A stretch of 64,000 bases of DNA from Pseudanabaena yagii GIHE-NHR1 (GCF_012863495.1 NZ_JAAVJL010000001.1:2104001-2168000), one strand, 5' to 3'. Numbered from the stretch's first letter, positions 53,955-63,818 are shown. Notes: generated by a model from the sequence alone, not told the origin. A program made the numbers and translations.

Positions 53955-54275
53955 TTACTCCAATTTTTGCAGTGATTCCCGCATTTCAATGACGTGATTG
54001 TGAAAAAGCTCTAGGGCTGCATCCAATACCTTAAAAATCGTGGCATCGCCGACGGAATAGTAGACAAAGTTGCCTTGCTTTCGCGATCGCACCAAGTTAT
54101 AACGGCGCATTACGGCAAGCTGTTGGGAAACTGCCGATGGTTCTGCCTCAATTTGTTGGGCGATCGAGTTAACGCTTTGTTCGCTGACGCGGAGGGCATC
54201 GAGGATTTGGATTCTGACGGGGTTGGATAAAACTTTAAACAAATCAGCCTTGAAGTAGCTCGGTTCAAATGCCAT
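53955..54275 (-). CDS. ArsR-family transcriptional regulator
   Basis: This 106-aa winged-helix protein contains FKVLSNPVRIQILDALRVSE, the recognition helix SAVSQQLAVMRRYNLV and the wing RSRKQGNFVYYSV. It has no cysteine, so it cannot use the classic ArsR or SmtB thiol metal site. It precedes sulP in an operon and probably controls it. The ligand is unknown. Confidence 0.88.
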   Translation of the reverse strand: MAFEPSYFKADLFKVLSNPVRIQILDALRVSEQSVNSIAQQIEAEPSAVSQQLAVMRRYNLVRSRKQGNFVYYSVGDATIFKVLDAALELFHNHVIEMRESLQKLE

Positions 54276-54309
54276 ATAAATGACCTCTAAATGACCTCAT
54301 ATAGCGAAG

Positions 54310-54342
54310 GTTTGTGTCCCCGCCGAAGGCGGGGACACAAAC
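54310..54342. repeat. 15-bp palindrome with GAA loop
   Basis: GTTTGTGTCCCCGCC-GAA and complement lie upstream of the ArsR gene. The rest of 54276-54520 shows only the terminator at 54467. Confidence 0.8.
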
Positions 54343-54466
54343 TACAACCTCATCACTTTACGAGATTGGGTTACAAGGACAAAGGTACATTAAGCAAATT
54401 CTATATACTTAAAGATATAAATATTATAACCTATATATATTCAAAGTATTGCGGATGATTTTAATC

Positions 54467-54502
54467 AAAAAATGTGGTGCAGCCTGCACCACATTTTTTT
54501 TG
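54467..54502. terminator. Intrinsic terminator of acyltransferase gene
   Basis: AAAAAATGTGGTGCA-GCC-TGCACCACATTTTTTTT has a T-run on one side and an A-run on the other. It is downstream of the acyltransferase gene on the minus strand. Confidence 0.82.
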
Positions 54503-54520
54503 GTTTTATATTTTTTATAT

Positions 54521-55144
54521 TTAATTGGCGCTAGCTAATGCGTCTAAATCAGCGCTGACTATGCGATCAAGATTGCGAGTAATTTTCTCAATATCCCAAT
54601 TCCACCATGCGACTTCGAGTAACTTAGCGATCGCCCGATCATCAAATCTCTGACGGATAACAGTCGCAGGATTACCACCAACGATTGCATAGGGAGGGAC
54701 ATCCTTGGTCACAACGGATTTAGAAGCAATAATTGCCCCATCTCCAATCTTTACCCCAGCCATAATCACAGCTTCGTAGCCGATCCATACATCATTGCCA
54801 ATGACAGTATCGCCTTTGTAGGGAAATTCTAGATTTTGGGGCTTCCACTCATTCCAAAATATTTGAAATGGATAGGTAGAGATGCCTGACATACTATGAT
54901 TTGCGCCATTCATAATAAATTTCACTCCCCTGGCGATCGCGCAAAATTTACCGATAATCAGTTTGTCGCCAATGAAGGGAAAGTGATACAGGACATTACG
55001 TTCAAAGTTTTCTGAGTCCTCTGGATCGTCGTAATAGGTATAGTCACCGATGATGATATTCGGATTGGTAACTGTATTTTGAATAAAGCAGACTTGAGGA
55101 AATCCTATCATCGGGTGAGGATTTTTAGGATCGGGATAATGCAT
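54521..55144 (-). CDS. CatB/Vat-like hexapeptide acetyltransferase
   Basis: This 207-aa left-handed beta-helix acyltransferase belongs to the xenobiotic acetyltransferase type. Family signs are [32 protein letters not shown] with the catalytic His, [20 protein letters not shown] and [17 protein letters not shown]. Relatives acetylate chloramphenicol, streptogramins or unknown hydroxyl substrates. It uses acetyl-CoA in the cytoplasm. Resistance function is not shown. Confidence 0.86.
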   Translation of the reverse strand: MHYPDPKNPHPMIGFPQVCFIQNTVTNPNIIIGDYTYYDDPEDSENFERNVLYHFPFIGDKLIIGKFCAIARGVKFIMNGANHSMSGISTYPFQIFWNEWKPQNLEFPYKGDTVIGNDVWIGYEAVIMAGVKIGDGAIIASKSVVTKDVPPYAIVGGNPATVIRQRFDDRAIAKLLEVAWWNWDIEKITRNLDRIVSADLDALASAN

Positions 55145-55279
55145 GGAGGCTTATTAATCAGATTTAGATGAAATTAGACATATTATGAAATAGAAAAGGA
55201 TTTTTGCTTATATTTTAATGATTGCATAATTATTCAAGATACCCTCACTTATTACAGCCTTTTGAGGCTTTAAGTATTA

Positions 55280-55355
55280 CAGAAATATTTTTGAAAGCGG
55301 CGCAAAGCGCCGCTTTCAAAAATATTTCTGGGTTTTAAATCAGCGCAAAGCGCTG
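55280..55355. repeat. 24-bp palindrome and short hairpin, both with AAA loops
   Basis: The first (55280-55330) has perfect 24-bp arms ending GCGGCGC-AAA. The second (55341-55355, CAGCGC-AAA-GCGCTG) lies beside the gvpL/F stop. Confidence 0.82.
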
Positions 55356-55358
55356 TAG

Positions 55359-56069
55359 CTAGGCATCCAAAAAATGATAGGGAGGCAAAGCCTGACTCCA
55401 AGCGATTTGCCAATGGGGATGTTGTGCCTCCCACGATCGCAAAGCCTCTTGCAGATACTCAACCTGCGATCGCGGCAATAAGGCATAAACACGCACATCC
55501 TCTGAACCTTGCGTTTCCACATGCTGAAATGCAGGTGGATATTCGGGATTTAAATTATCAGGATTTAAATGGTCAGTAATGGTCTGACGATAGTCCAGAA
55601 CCTCCTTTTGTAGTTGCGATCGCCATTGTTCCTGTTGTAAATATTGCGATCGCTTCGCGAGTAGATAGTCTTTACCCTTGAGATTTGTCGCTACCTCCAG
55701 CTTAGGCGCGATCGCATTGCCCGTAATCAAATATTCGGCATAGCCATCTAGTCTCTGTAAACTGGCGAATAACCTCTCACCCTCCGTTTGTAGATATGTC
55801 TCTAAAGCCGCAATGGAAACAAAGGCTGTACCGAAGCGTAAAGGTAAAAGTGTGCGCTGGTTAAACAGTTCACAAATCAAGCGATCGTGATGAATAATCG
55901 CCTGCATCAAAGATTGCTCAGGCAATAGCTTCATCGCTTCGATATCTACATCTGGTTCAATTGCGGCAATCAGGCGATCGCATTGCAAATATTCAATGGG
56001 CTTGCCCGTAATTCCCAACGGTTGCTCATCTGGTGCTGGCGCAAGCAAAATCGCAAAAGTATAAAGCAT
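55359..56069 (-). CDS. GvpL/GvpF family gas vesicle protein (second copy)
   Basis: This 236-aa GvpL/F protein has LYTFAILLAPAPDEQPLGIT, AIIHHDRLICELFNQRTLLP and LRFGTAFVS as conserved segments, with the C-terminal RVYALLPRSQVEYLQEAL. It is more typical of the family than the copy at 18131. No other gas vesicle gene is in the window. It is followed on the same strand, upstream, by a DUF1997 gene only 38 bp away, which may be co-transcribed. Confidence 0.85.
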   Translation of the reverse strand: MLYTFAILLAPAPDEQPLGITGKPIEYLQCDRLIAAIEPDVDIEAMKLLPEQSLMQAIIHHDRLICELFNQRTLLPLRFGTAFVSIAALETYLQTEGERLFASLQRLDGYAEYLITGNAIAPKLEVATNLKGKDYLLAKRSQYLQQEQWRSQLQKEVLDYRQTITDHLNPDNLNPEYPPAFQHVETQGSEDVRVYALLPRSQVEYLQEALRSWEAQHPHWQIAWSQALPPYHFLDA

Positions 56070-56107
56070 TTTTCTCTTTTCCTTTCTCCTTTTTTCTTGG
56101 ACAAAGG

Positions 56108-56926
56108 CTATCTTCTGAGCTTAATTTGTTTCGGAACCTTGATGGCGTGGGTTTTATGGAAGTCGTCTTGCACCTTAGCTGTCAGACTTTTAGAAACACG
56201 CTGGACAATGAAACCGAGAACGCTATCACCCGTTTTCTGGATCATATCCCTCGATAACTTCTGGATAAAGGCAGGAAAGTGAAGGGAAACCGTCAGATTC
56301 AAGTCCCATTCAATCGATGTAATTAAGGGATCATTACCGAGTTTTTCCCCAGCCCGTAATTCCAAAGTTTTTTCCTCCAAGCGCATTTCTGCCTGAAAAT
56401 CCACTTCATAGCCCTGCGGTTTCTGATCGGGAATGGGAATAGTCACAATCCGATAAACACAGTTTGCATCGGGAGGCAACAAATTTAGCCCCACCCTTGC
56501 ATCTACCTGAAAGCCTAAGGCTCCCACCTTACCAATCCCCATCGCATAGCCAGTTTCTCCGATCGGATCAGCTTTAAAGGGATGGGCACAGCGTCGAAAC
56601 CAACCCTGATGGGCATCTAAATATTTCATTACCGTTTGCTTATCGGCAAACAGATCCATATTGCCAATGTAATGATTATGAAAATGTCTCATTTCAGAGT
56701 TAGGATCAGCACCCTGCAATAAGTCCTTGGACTGAGCTAAGTGATCTGCATTTGCATTTTCAGCATCGGGATCTTGGAGATCGTCGGCAGAATCATCACC
56801 AGTGCCATATTCCGAGAACATGGCGGCTTCCTGTGCAGGCGTTAATACAAATGCAGAGTCATCATCCCCCGTTGTCTCTGAAGTGAAATCTAGATTTGCA
56901 GGCGATCGCATTGGTTCTTGCTGCAT
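56108..56926 (-). CDS. DUF1997 family protein
   Basis: This 272-aa protein has an acidic low-complexity N-terminus (about 1-80). The DUF1997 domain (about 95-265) includes MKYLDAHQGWFRRCAHPFKA and LNLTVSLHFPAFIQKLSRDM. The family is widespread in cyanobacteria and plastids and has no assigned function; it resembles START-like lipid-binding folds. It lies immediately upstream of the second gvpL/F gene. Confidence 0.82.
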   Translation of the reverse strand: MQQEPMRSPANLDFTSETTGDDDSAFVLTPAQEAAMFSEYGTGDDSADDLQDPDAENANADHLAQSKDLLQGADPNSEMRHFHNHYIGNMDLFADKQTVMKYLDAHQGWFRRCAHPFKADPIGETGYAMGIGKVGALGFQVDARVGLNLLPPDANCVYRIVTIPIPDQKPQGYEVDFQAEMRLEEKTLELRAGEKLGNDPLITSIEWDLNLTVSLHFPAFIQKLSRDMIQKTGDSVLGFIVQRVSKSLTAKVQDDFHKTHAIKVPKQIKLRR

Positions 56927-56997
56927 GACAAATACCTTAAAAACTGCTGTTGGATATCTGAGATGAGAATATAACGCATCTCAGATTTTGCTTACTA

Positions 56998-57028
56998 GAG
57001 GGTATCCTGCCGAAGGCAAGACACCCTC
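56998..57028. repeat. Imperfect palindrome with GAA loop
   Basis: GAGGGTATCCTGCC-GAA-GGCAAGACACCCTC has two mismatches. It lies between divergent genes. Confidence 0.65.
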
Positions 57029-57089
57029 TTAATTTAAAAAAGCTATATTTCAATCATAATAGTGCTAGCAGTTAGATTAGTGAAAGCCT

Positions 57090-58379
57090 ATGGCAACTCG
57101 TACAGCAGTAATGGAAGCCGTCGAAAAGCTCAACTATCGGGTCACGATAGGGGATGTGGCGGCACAGTCTGGACTTGATTTAAATACCGCTCAACGGGAA
57201 ATATTAGCCCTTGCCTCGGAAACAGGTGGCAATCTCCAAGTTGCCGAGTCGGGCGAGATCGCCTATAAATTTGCTCCGAATTTCCGCCAAATCCTAGTCA
57301 GTCGTTCATTTTGGCTACAGGTCAAGGAATGGCTTAAAGGTGTTTGGAAATGGGTGTTTTACGGAATTCGGATTTCTTTTGGCATTTTGCTAATTGTCTC
57401 GATCATTATCGTGGTGCTAGGCATTATTGCTGCCACGATCGCTTTAAATAGTCAGCGTAGTGGCAATGATCGTGATGATCGTCGGAGCGATAATCGTGGT
57501 GGCGGAGGATTTATCTGGCTGGGGGGCTGGGGCAATCCCTTTGGCAATCCGTTTATCATGTTCGATCCCTACTACTACGAGCCAGAGCGTATCCGCCAAA
57601 GAGATCCCGATGAAATGGGCTTTTTAGAAAGTGTATTTTCATTTTTATTTGGTGATGGTAATCCTAACGCTGATCTCGAAGAGCGTCGTTGGCGAGAGAT
57701 TGCAGCGATGATCCGTAGTAATAATGGTGTCGTCGTCGCTGAACAAATTGCGCCCTATCTCGATGAAACTAGCCGTCTAGAGGGTGATGAATATTTTGTG
57801 ATTCCCGTCTTATCCAAATTTAACGGTTTCCCTGAAGTTAGTGATGCGGGAACCCTTGCCTATAAGTTTCCTGACTTACAAAAAGTTGCCTCGGAGCGCA
57901 AAGCCAAGGTTAACCATTCCTATTTGCAAGAAAAACTTTGGAAATTCAGCCAAGCGTCTCAAGGCAAGATTGCCCTAGCGATCGGTTTAGGTGTTTTCTA
58001 TCTAGTTGCCTCGCTCTATTTGGGCAGTTTGTTAGGTAATCCCAGATTAGCCACATCTCTGGTTGGATTTTTAGGATTTATCAAAGCCGCCTATGGATTT
58101 TTGCTAGGTTATGCCGTTTTGTTCCTATCTACGCCTTTGGTGCGCTATTTTGTCTTGCAGTACTTAAATGGTGGAATTGGCGATCGCAATCAAAAACGTG
58201 CCGCTCGTGCTGAGCAACTCCAAAAGCCCTCATCGACTCTGCGCGAAAAGCTGAACTTTGCCAAAACTTTTGCCACTAAGCAAGAGGTAATCGATCAAAA
58301 TAATCTTGCCTACACTACTGAGCAAGATTTGACGGATCAAGAATATGCAAAGTTACTCAAGGAAAACAAAGAGCAATAA
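57090..58379 (+). CDS. Conserved cyanobacterial membrane protein with N-terminal HTH-like region
   Basis: The first 75 residues of this 429-aa protein resemble a winged-helix fold (NYRVTIGDVAAQSGLDLNTA), repeated in part near residues 210-275 (NNGVVVAEQIAPYLDETSRL). Membrane helices lie at about 95-125 (SFGILLIVSIIIVVLGIIAA), 300-320 and 335-360. A Gly/Asp/Arg-rich loop follows the first helix. I recall similar unnamed proteins in cyanobacteria and plastids. Function unknown. It stands alone upstream of ileS. Confidence 0.75.
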   Translation: MATRTAVMEAVEKLNYRVTIGDVAAQSGLDLNTAQREILALASETGGNLQVAESGEIAYKFAPNFRQILVSRSFWLQVKEWLKGVWKWVFYGIRISFGILLIVSIIIVVLGIIAATIALNSQRSGNDRDDRRSDNRGGGGFIWLGGWGNPFGNPFIMFDPYYYEPERIRQRDPDEMGFLESVFSFLFGDGNPNADLEERRWREIAAMIRSNNGVVVAEQIAPYLDETSRLEGDEYFVIPVLSKFNGFPEVSDAGTLAYKFPDLQKVASERKAKVNHSYLQEKLWKFSQASQGKIALAIGLGVFYLVASLYLGSLLGNPRLATSLVGFLGFIKAAYGFLLGYAVLFLSTPLVRYFVLQYLNGGIGDRNQKRAARAEQLQKPSSTLREKLNFAKTFATKQEVIDQNNLAYTTEQDLTDQEYAKLLKENKEQ

Positions 58380-58395
58380 GCCTTAGCAATGTCAA

Positions 58396-58426
58396 ATGAG
58401 TAGCGGCGCTTTGCGCCGCTACTCAT
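58396..58426. terminator. 14-bp hairpin with TTT loop
   Basis: ATGAGTAGCGGCGC-TTT and complement follow the membrane protein gene. Confidence 0.78.
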
Positions 58427-58566
58427 CAATAGCCTTTTTGCAGAACTGAAATTAAGACTGTGCAGAGAAAGTTTTAGAAACAGGAAGAGAGACTTCAAAG
58501 CTATATACCCGATCCTGTTGCATAATGGGGGGTAAACCTTAGCAAAATTTGACCTAGTTTAGAACA

Positions 58567-61500
58567 ATGACCTCTGCTCCTAAAGCCAAATCTAAGAATC
58601 TCGCGGATAGTCCAGCCGAATCAAGTGAATATAAGGACACCGTTAACTTGCCCCAAACTGACTTTTCGATGCGGGCAAATGCAATTATTCGTGAACCAGA
58701 GATTCAAAAGTTTTGGCAAGAGCAAGGGATTTTTGAAGACCTCTCCCACAATAATAAAGGTGATGTGTTTACCCTCCATGATGGCCCCCCCTACGCCAAC
58801 GGCACATTACACATGGGTCATGCCTTAAACAAAGTTTTAAAAGATATTATTAATCGCTATAAGTTATTGCGTGGCTACAAAGTTCGCTATGTGCTGGGTT
58901 GGGACTGCCACGGCTTACCAATCGAACTTAAAGTTTTACAAAATATCAAAGCCGAAGAACGTGCTAATTTAACGCCTTTGCAATTGCGGAAAAAAGCCAA
59001 GGAATTTGCTTTGCAAACAATTAACGAACAGGCGACAGGCTTCAAGCGTTGGGGTGTTTGGGGTGACTATGAGAATGCTTACTACACGCTGAAACCTGAA
59101 TATGAAGCCGCCCAAATCGGTGTATTCGGGAAGATGGCACTTAAAGGCTATATCTATCGCGGTTTGAAACCTGTATATTGGTCGCCTAGTTCCCATACTG
59201 CCCTCGCGGAAGCCGAATTGGAATATCCCGAAAATCATGTTTCGCGCAGTATTTACGTTGCCTTCCCAGTAACTCAATCTAGCGATAAATTAAAGGCGAT
59301 CACTGATCTAACCAATCTCCATGCCGTAATCTGGACAACGACACCTTGGACAATTCCCGCTAACTTGGGAATTAGCGCTAATCCCCATCTGAGTTACAGC
59401 ATTGTCGCGGCTGGTGACAAAAACTACATCGTCGCTACGGAACTAGTTGAGAAGTTAGCTGCTACTTTTGAGCAAGCTTTGGAAGTGAAATATACCTTCA
59501 AGGGTGATGTTCTCGAAGGAGCGATCGCTAAGCATCCCATCGCCGATCGTCCTAGTCCGATTGTCTTAGGAGATCACGTCACTGCTGAATCTGGTACGGG
59601 CTTAGTGCATACGGCTCCTAATCATGGTCAAGATGACTTTATCGTCGGCAAAAAATATCATTTGGGCATGATTTCCCTTGTGGACGATCGCGGTATTTTC
59701 AATGAAGATGCTGGCGAAGAACTCGCAGGTTTGAGTGTTCTCAAAGAAGGCAATGCCAAGGTTGTGGAAATCTTGACTGCTAATGGAACCCTGATTAAAG
59801 AAGAAGCCTATAACCACAAATATCCCTACGATTGGCGCACCAAGAAGCCTGTGATTGTTCGCGCCACTGAGCAGTGGTTTGCCTCCGTTGATGGTTTCCG
59901 CGAAGAAGCATTGAAATCGATCAAGGAAGTTAACTGGATTCCTGCGATCGGTGAGAATCGGATTACCTCAATGGTGCAAGAGCGATCGGACTGGTGTATC
60001 TCCCGTCAGCGCACTTGGGGCGTACCGATTCCCGTATTCTATGATGAAGAAACCAATGAGCCTTTGCTCACGGAAGAAACCGTTACCCATATTCAAGAAC
60101 TCATTCGTGAGCATGGTTCTGATGTGTGGTGGGAAAGGGAAGTTGAAGAATTGCTTCCTGAAGCCTATAAAAATAATGGTCGTAAGTATCGCAAAGGCAC
60201 AGACACGATGGATGTCTGGTTTGACTCTGGTTCTTCATGGGCTGGCGTACTTGGTGGCGAAAGTCATAATTCGTGCACCGTTCCCTATGCGATGAACTAT
60301 CCTGCGGATATGTATCTGGAAGGTTCCGATCAACATCGTGGCTGGTTCCAATCTTCTCTCCTTACTAGCGTGGCAACGAATGGCTATGCACCTTACAAGA
60401 CTGTGTTAACCCACGGCTTTGTCCTCGATGAAAAGGGACAGAAAATGAGTAAATCTCTCGGTAACATCGTCGATCCGATGGTGGTGATCAATGGTGGAAA
60501 AGACCAAAAGAAAGAGCCTCCCTATGGTGCGGATGTAATCCGTCTCTGGGCGGCGAGTGTCGATTACAACGGAGATGTTCCCATTGGCAAAACCATCTTG
60601 GCACAGATGTCCGATGTGTCGCGCAAGATTCGCAATACGGCTAGATTTTTACTCAGTAATCTCTTTGACTTCCAACCTGCGGAACATCTAGTTCCCTATG
60701 CCGATCTCACGGAAAGCGATCGCTATATCCTGCATCGTCTCGCCGAAGTCACCAAGGACATCACTGAGGCATACGAGAAATTCCAATTCTCGCGCTTCTT
60801 CCAAACCATCCAGAACTTCTGCACCGTCGATTTATCAAACTTCTATTTAGACATCGCTAAAGATCGCCTCTATATCAGTGCGCCTAATGCTGCCCGTCGC
60901 CGCAGTTGCCAAACCGTGTTGATGTATTGCTTAGAGACTATTGCCAAGGCGATCGCCCCAGTGCTTGCCCATACTGCCGAGGATATCTGGCAGCACTTGC
61001 CCTATCCTGCACCCACCAAGTCCGTATTCCAATCGGGTTGGTTTATTGTGCATACTGAATGGTACAAGCCCGAATTGGCAACTAAGTGGAAACGCCTAGC
61101 AATTCTCCGTTCTGAAGTAAATAAAAGGATGGAAGACAAGCGTAGAGAGAAACTAATAGGTGCATCACTTGAAGCAAAAGTCAAAATTGAGATTACATCT
61201 GGTGTGGTTAAACAAGATTTGGAATCTTTGAACAAAGATCATCAATTAGAGGATCTATTTATTTGCTCTCAAGTTGAGTTCCTTATTGGCTTACCTGAAG
61301 ATTCGCGTGATTTTGCATTTTTTACTAATGAAAATGGAGAAATTCGTGGATTTGATATTGATAATCAAGGTCAAGAATCCAATCATGCAATTTATAGAGG
61401 TGATTTAAATTCAAGGCGTGATTTCTGGGAACCACTTTTTGATCCTCTAAGAAGTGAAAACATGGTAGCTGATGAAAAATATCAAATTGAGGGAGTAAAA

Positions 61501-61629
61501 ATTGTTGTAGAACGTGCTAACGGGGAAAAATGTCCTCGATGCTATAACTACTCCACCCATATTGGTGAGTCTACCGAGCATCCTCATATCTGCGATCGCT
61601 GCGTCAGCGCATTAGCAGGTACTTTTTAG
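58567..61629 (+). CDS. ileS: Isoleucyl-tRNA synthetase
   Basis: This 1020-aa class I synthetase charges tRNA-Ile. HMGH (HIGH motif) lies in PPYANGTLHMGHALNK near residue 81, the editing domain at about 210-400 and KMSKS in GQKMSKSLGN near 625. A C-terminal zinc site CPRC...CDRC lies near 988-1012. From about codon 845 (61100) to the end, the DNA turns AT-rich and lacks HIP1 sites, and the protein sequence is less typical. A second copy of its last 17 codons lies at 63325. The 3' part appears to have been replaced by foreign DNA without loss of function. Confidence 0.95.
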   Translation: MTSAPKAKSKNLADSPAESSEYKDTVNLPQTDFSMRANAIIREPEIQKFWQEQGIFEDLSHNNKGDVFTLHDGPPYANGTLHMGHALNKVLKDIINRYKLLRGYKVRYVLGWDCHGLPIELKVLQNIKAEERANLTPLQLRKKAKEFALQTINEQATGFKRWGVWGDYENAYYTLKPEYEAAQIGVFGKMALKGYIYRGLKPVYWSPSSHTALAEAELEYPENHVSRSIYVAFPVTQSSDKLKAITDLTNLHAVIWTTTPWTIPANLGISANPHLSYSIVAAGDKNYIVATELVEKLAATFEQALEVKYTFKGDVLEGAIAKHPIADRPSPIVLGDHVTAESGTGLVHTAPNHGQDDFIVGKKYHLGMISLVDDRGIFNEDAGEELAGLSVLKEGNAKVVEILTANGTLIKEEAYNHKYPYDWRTKKPVIVRATEQWFASVDGFREEALKSIKEVNWIPAIGENRITSMVQERSDWCISRQRTWGVPIPVFYDEETNEPLLTEETVTHIQELIREHGSDVWWEREVEELLPEAYKNNGRKYRKGTDTMDVWFDSGSSWAGVLGGESHNSCTVPYAMNYPADMYLEGSDQHRGWFQSSLLTSVATNGYAPYKTVLTHGFVLDEKGQKMSKSLGNIVDPMVVINGGKDQKKEPPYGADVIRLWAASVDYNGDVPIGKTILAQMSDVSRKIRNTARFLLSNLFDFQPAEHLVPYADLTESDRYILHRLAEVTKDITEAYEKFQFSRFFQTIQNFCTVDLSNFYLDIAKDRLYISAPNAARRRSCQTVLMYCLETIAKAIAPVLAHTAEDIWQHLPYPAPTKSVFQSGWFIVHTEWYKPELATKWKRLAILRSEVNKRMEDKRREKLIGASLEAKVKIEITSGVVKQDLESLNKDHQLEDLFICSQVEFLIGLPEDSRDFAFFTNENGEIRGFDIDNQGQESNHAIYRGDLNSRRDFWEPLFDPLRSENMVADEKYQIEGVKIVVERANGEKCPRCYNYSTHIGESTEHPHICDRCVSALAGTF

Positions 61630-61762
61630 TAAATTGAGATTAATTAGCGATCACCTATATCTATACATTCTGATAAGTTATGGGTGATCACTATTTTTAG
61701 AAGCTCAATAAATATAAAGTTGTTATATATATTAATTTCGGCATGTAAATGGTCATTTTCCT

Positions 61763-63181
61763 ATGATTACTCTGGAAATCCTTGAAAAATGGCTTCTTCT
61801 TCCTACGGAAACAGAAAAGCTTGAATTTAAAGAAGCTAAATCTCAATTTGATAGGGCTAAACTTCTTAAATATTGTGTAGGACTAGCTAACGAAGGTGGT
61901 GGACACATCATTTTAGGTGTGACTGATAAGCGCCCTCGCCAAGTAGTAGGTTCTCTAGCTTGGGCAAATCCATCAGAACTCAATAGTATCAAAGCTTATA
62001 TAGTAGAACAACTTGGATTTCGAGTAGACGCTATAGAATTACAGCATCCTAATGGACGAGTTCTCGTTTTTGAAGTACCAACTAGACCTCTGGGACAACC
62101 GATCTCACTTGACGGAGCATACTGGATGAGAGCTGGAGAAGATCTAGTTCCTATGACACCAGATGTACTTAAAAGTATTTTTGCAGAAGATAAGCAAGAC
62201 TGGTTTTCGCAATCGGCAAAATCAGATGTAAGTCCAGATGATGTAATTGCTTTACTAGATACCCAAACCTTCTTTGAACTTCTACAAATTCCTTATCCAA
62301 CTACTCGTGAAGTCGTTTTAGAGCGATTACAGAGTCAAGACTTAATCACACCAACATCTCAGGGTTGGACAATCACTAATCTTGCCGCCTTACTTTTAGC
62401 AAAGAAACTTGATGCTTTTTCCTCTGCTTTGGCGCGTAAAGCTCCTCGCGTTATTATCTACGAAGGCATAAATAAACTCCAAACTCGTGATGATAAAAAG
62501 GGCAACCGAGGATATGCGGTTAGCTTCAATAAATTAGTTAGTTTTGTGTACTCAGCAGCGCCACAAAACCGTTTTATTGAAGAAGCTATACGGAAAGAAG
62601 TCAAGATGTTTCCGATGCAAGCGCTAAGAGAACTGATTGCTAATGCCTTAGTGCATCAGGATTTTCTAGCCACAGGTGCTTCTGTAATGATTGAAATGTA
62701 CAGCGATCGTGTAGAAATTTCTAATCCTGGTATTCCCCCTATTCCAGTTGATCGCTTCATTGACGAATATCGCTCTCGCAATGAGCAACTCGCTGATCTA
62801 ATGCGTCGTTTCGGTATATGCGAAGAAAAAGGCAGTGGCATTGACAAAGTTGTGAGCGCAGCAGAAGTCTACCAATTACCCGCGCCAGATTTTCGAGTAG
62901 GGGAAACTCGTACAACAACAGTTTTATTTGCTTACCAAACTTTTGATGACATGAGTAAATCGGATCGCATTCGAGCCTGTTATCAGCATTGCTGTTTGCT
63001 ATACGTCAGTAACAGGCAGATGTCTAATCAGACTTTACGTGAGAGATTCCATTTAAGTGAGTCCAAGACAGCCACAGTTTCTTTGATTATAGGAGCTACG
63101 AAAGAAGCTGGCTTGATTAAGACCGATGACTCTGAATCTACCTCTACCCGTTATGCACGCTATCTCCCTTTTTGGGCATAA
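61763..63181 (+). CDS. Schlafen AlbA_2 / GHKL-like ATPase protein
   Basis: This 472-aa protein has an N-terminal AlbA_2 (Schlafen-type) domain at about 10-130, with ETEKLEFKEAKSQFDRAKLL and NEGGGHIILGVTD. A C-terminal HATPase_c_4-like region has MQALRELIANALVHQDFLAT, SDRVEISNPGIPP and EEKGSGIDKV. A winged-helix end (about 400-472) probably binds DNA. Such proteins are mobile accessory genes, often linked to defence or regulation. It has no HIP1 octamer and is bracketed by two copies of the ileS 3' end, so it was probably imported. Function unknown. Confidence 0.85.
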   Translation: MITLEILEKWLLLPTETEKLEFKEAKSQFDRAKLLKYCVGLANEGGGHIILGVTDKRPRQVVGSLAWANPSELNSIKAYIVEQLGFRVDAIELQHPNGRVLVFEVPTRPLGQPISLDGAYWMRAGEDLVPMTPDVLKSIFAEDKQDWFSQSAKSDVSPDDVIALLDTQTFFELLQIPYPTTREVVLERLQSQDLITPTSQGWTITNLAALLLAKKLDAFSSALARKAPRVIIYEGINKLQTRDDKKGNRGYAVSFNKLVSFVYSAAPQNRFIEEAIRKEVKMFPMQALRELIANALVHQDFLATGASVMIEMYSDRVEISNPGIPPIPVDRFIDEYRSRNEQLADLMRRFGICEEKGSGIDKVVSAAEVYQLPAPDFRVGETRTTTVLFAYQTFDDMSKSDRIRACYQHCCLLYVSNRQMSNQTLRERFHLSESKTATVSLIIGATKEAGLIKTDDSESTSTRYARYLPFWA

Positions 63182-63324
63182 AAGTGCTTTAACGCAAAAC
63201 CAAATCAACAGCCTTTGCTTGCTGAAACCCTCATGAAATCTACTAAAAAGTGCTTTAATGCAAACCCAAAAAGATAAAATAAAGATGAAAACACCTTGTT
63301 GAGTTAGTGTTGATTTTGTCGGTT
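63182..63324. repeat. Tandem AAAAGTGCTTTAA repeats downstream of ATPase gene
   Basis: AAAAGTGCTTTAACGCAAAA (63180) recurs as AAAAGTGCTTTAATGCAAAC (about 63246) with 66-bp spacing. No coding region is visible. This may be part of the imported segment's border. Confidence 0.55.
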
Positions 63325-63378
63325 GAGCATCCCCATATTTGTGATCGCTGCGTCAGTGCATTAGCAGGTACTTTCTAA
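63325..63378 (+). pseudogene. Orphan second copy of ileS 3' end
   Basis: The 54 bp encode EHPHICDRCVSALAGTF and a stop, the same as 61576-61629, with six base differences that are all silent. No coding sequence continues upstream beyond a few codons. A strong hairpin follows, as expected for the original ileS terminator. It is best read as the residue of the native ileS tail. Confidence 0.85.
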
Positions 63379-63392
63379 ATCTAGTCACATAA

Positions 63393-63431
63393 CACAAAGA
63401 AGGGCTTGGCAATGCCAAGCCCTTCTTTGTG
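63393..63431 (+). terminator. 18-bp hairpin with AAT loop (probable original ileS terminator)
   Basis: The perfect arms CACAAAGAAGGGCTTGGC and complement enclose AAT, 15 bp after the orphan ileS stop. Confidence 0.8.
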
Positions 63432-63546
63432 CATACCTCTTTGTATAGGTGCAACTAACCTAGCATCCATGCCTTTAGCTAGATTAACAACTTGAAATAT
63501 TTTGTTATATTTCTTTACATAAGGAACTAACACACAGGTTAAAGCA

Positions 63547-63756
63547 ATGGCTAACAGTTACAGAGTTGATGAAAGAGGTGTTCTCAACAACTTCGCAGTC
63601 GAACCAAAGATGTATGTCGAAGAAAGCGACAAAGCTGGTTTCACACCTTATGCAGAATTACTAAATGGCAGACTCGCCATGATCGGTTTCGTCTCTCTCC
63701 TTATTCTTGAAGTATCTACGGGGCATGGGTTGATTTGGTGGTTGGGGAATCTATAA
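63547..63756 (+). CDS. hli: High-light-inducible chlorophyll a/b-binding-like protein
   Basis: This 69-aa protein has the single chlorophyll-binding helix motif [20 protein letters not shown], with the Glu, Asn and Arg ligands and Met of the ExxNGRxAMxG signature. HLIPs protect photosystem II assembly and chlorophyll recycling in thylakoids under light stress. It has AAGGA about 15 bases before the start. A terminator follows. Confidence 0.93.
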   Translation: MANSYRVDERGVLNNFAVEPKMYVEESDKAGFTPYAELLNGRLAMIGFVSLLILEVSTGHGLIWWLGNL

Positions 63757-63818
63757 ATCTCGCCTGTTTCCTATGTTTCCTATCAAAGTGTTTAAGACAA
63801 AGTAAAAACGATATCTTT

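Noticed and set aside
61763-63181. Complete multi-gene defence system around the Schlafen-type ATPase
   Set aside because: Only one gene is present between the two ileS ends; no nuclease, methylase or second effector accompanies it.
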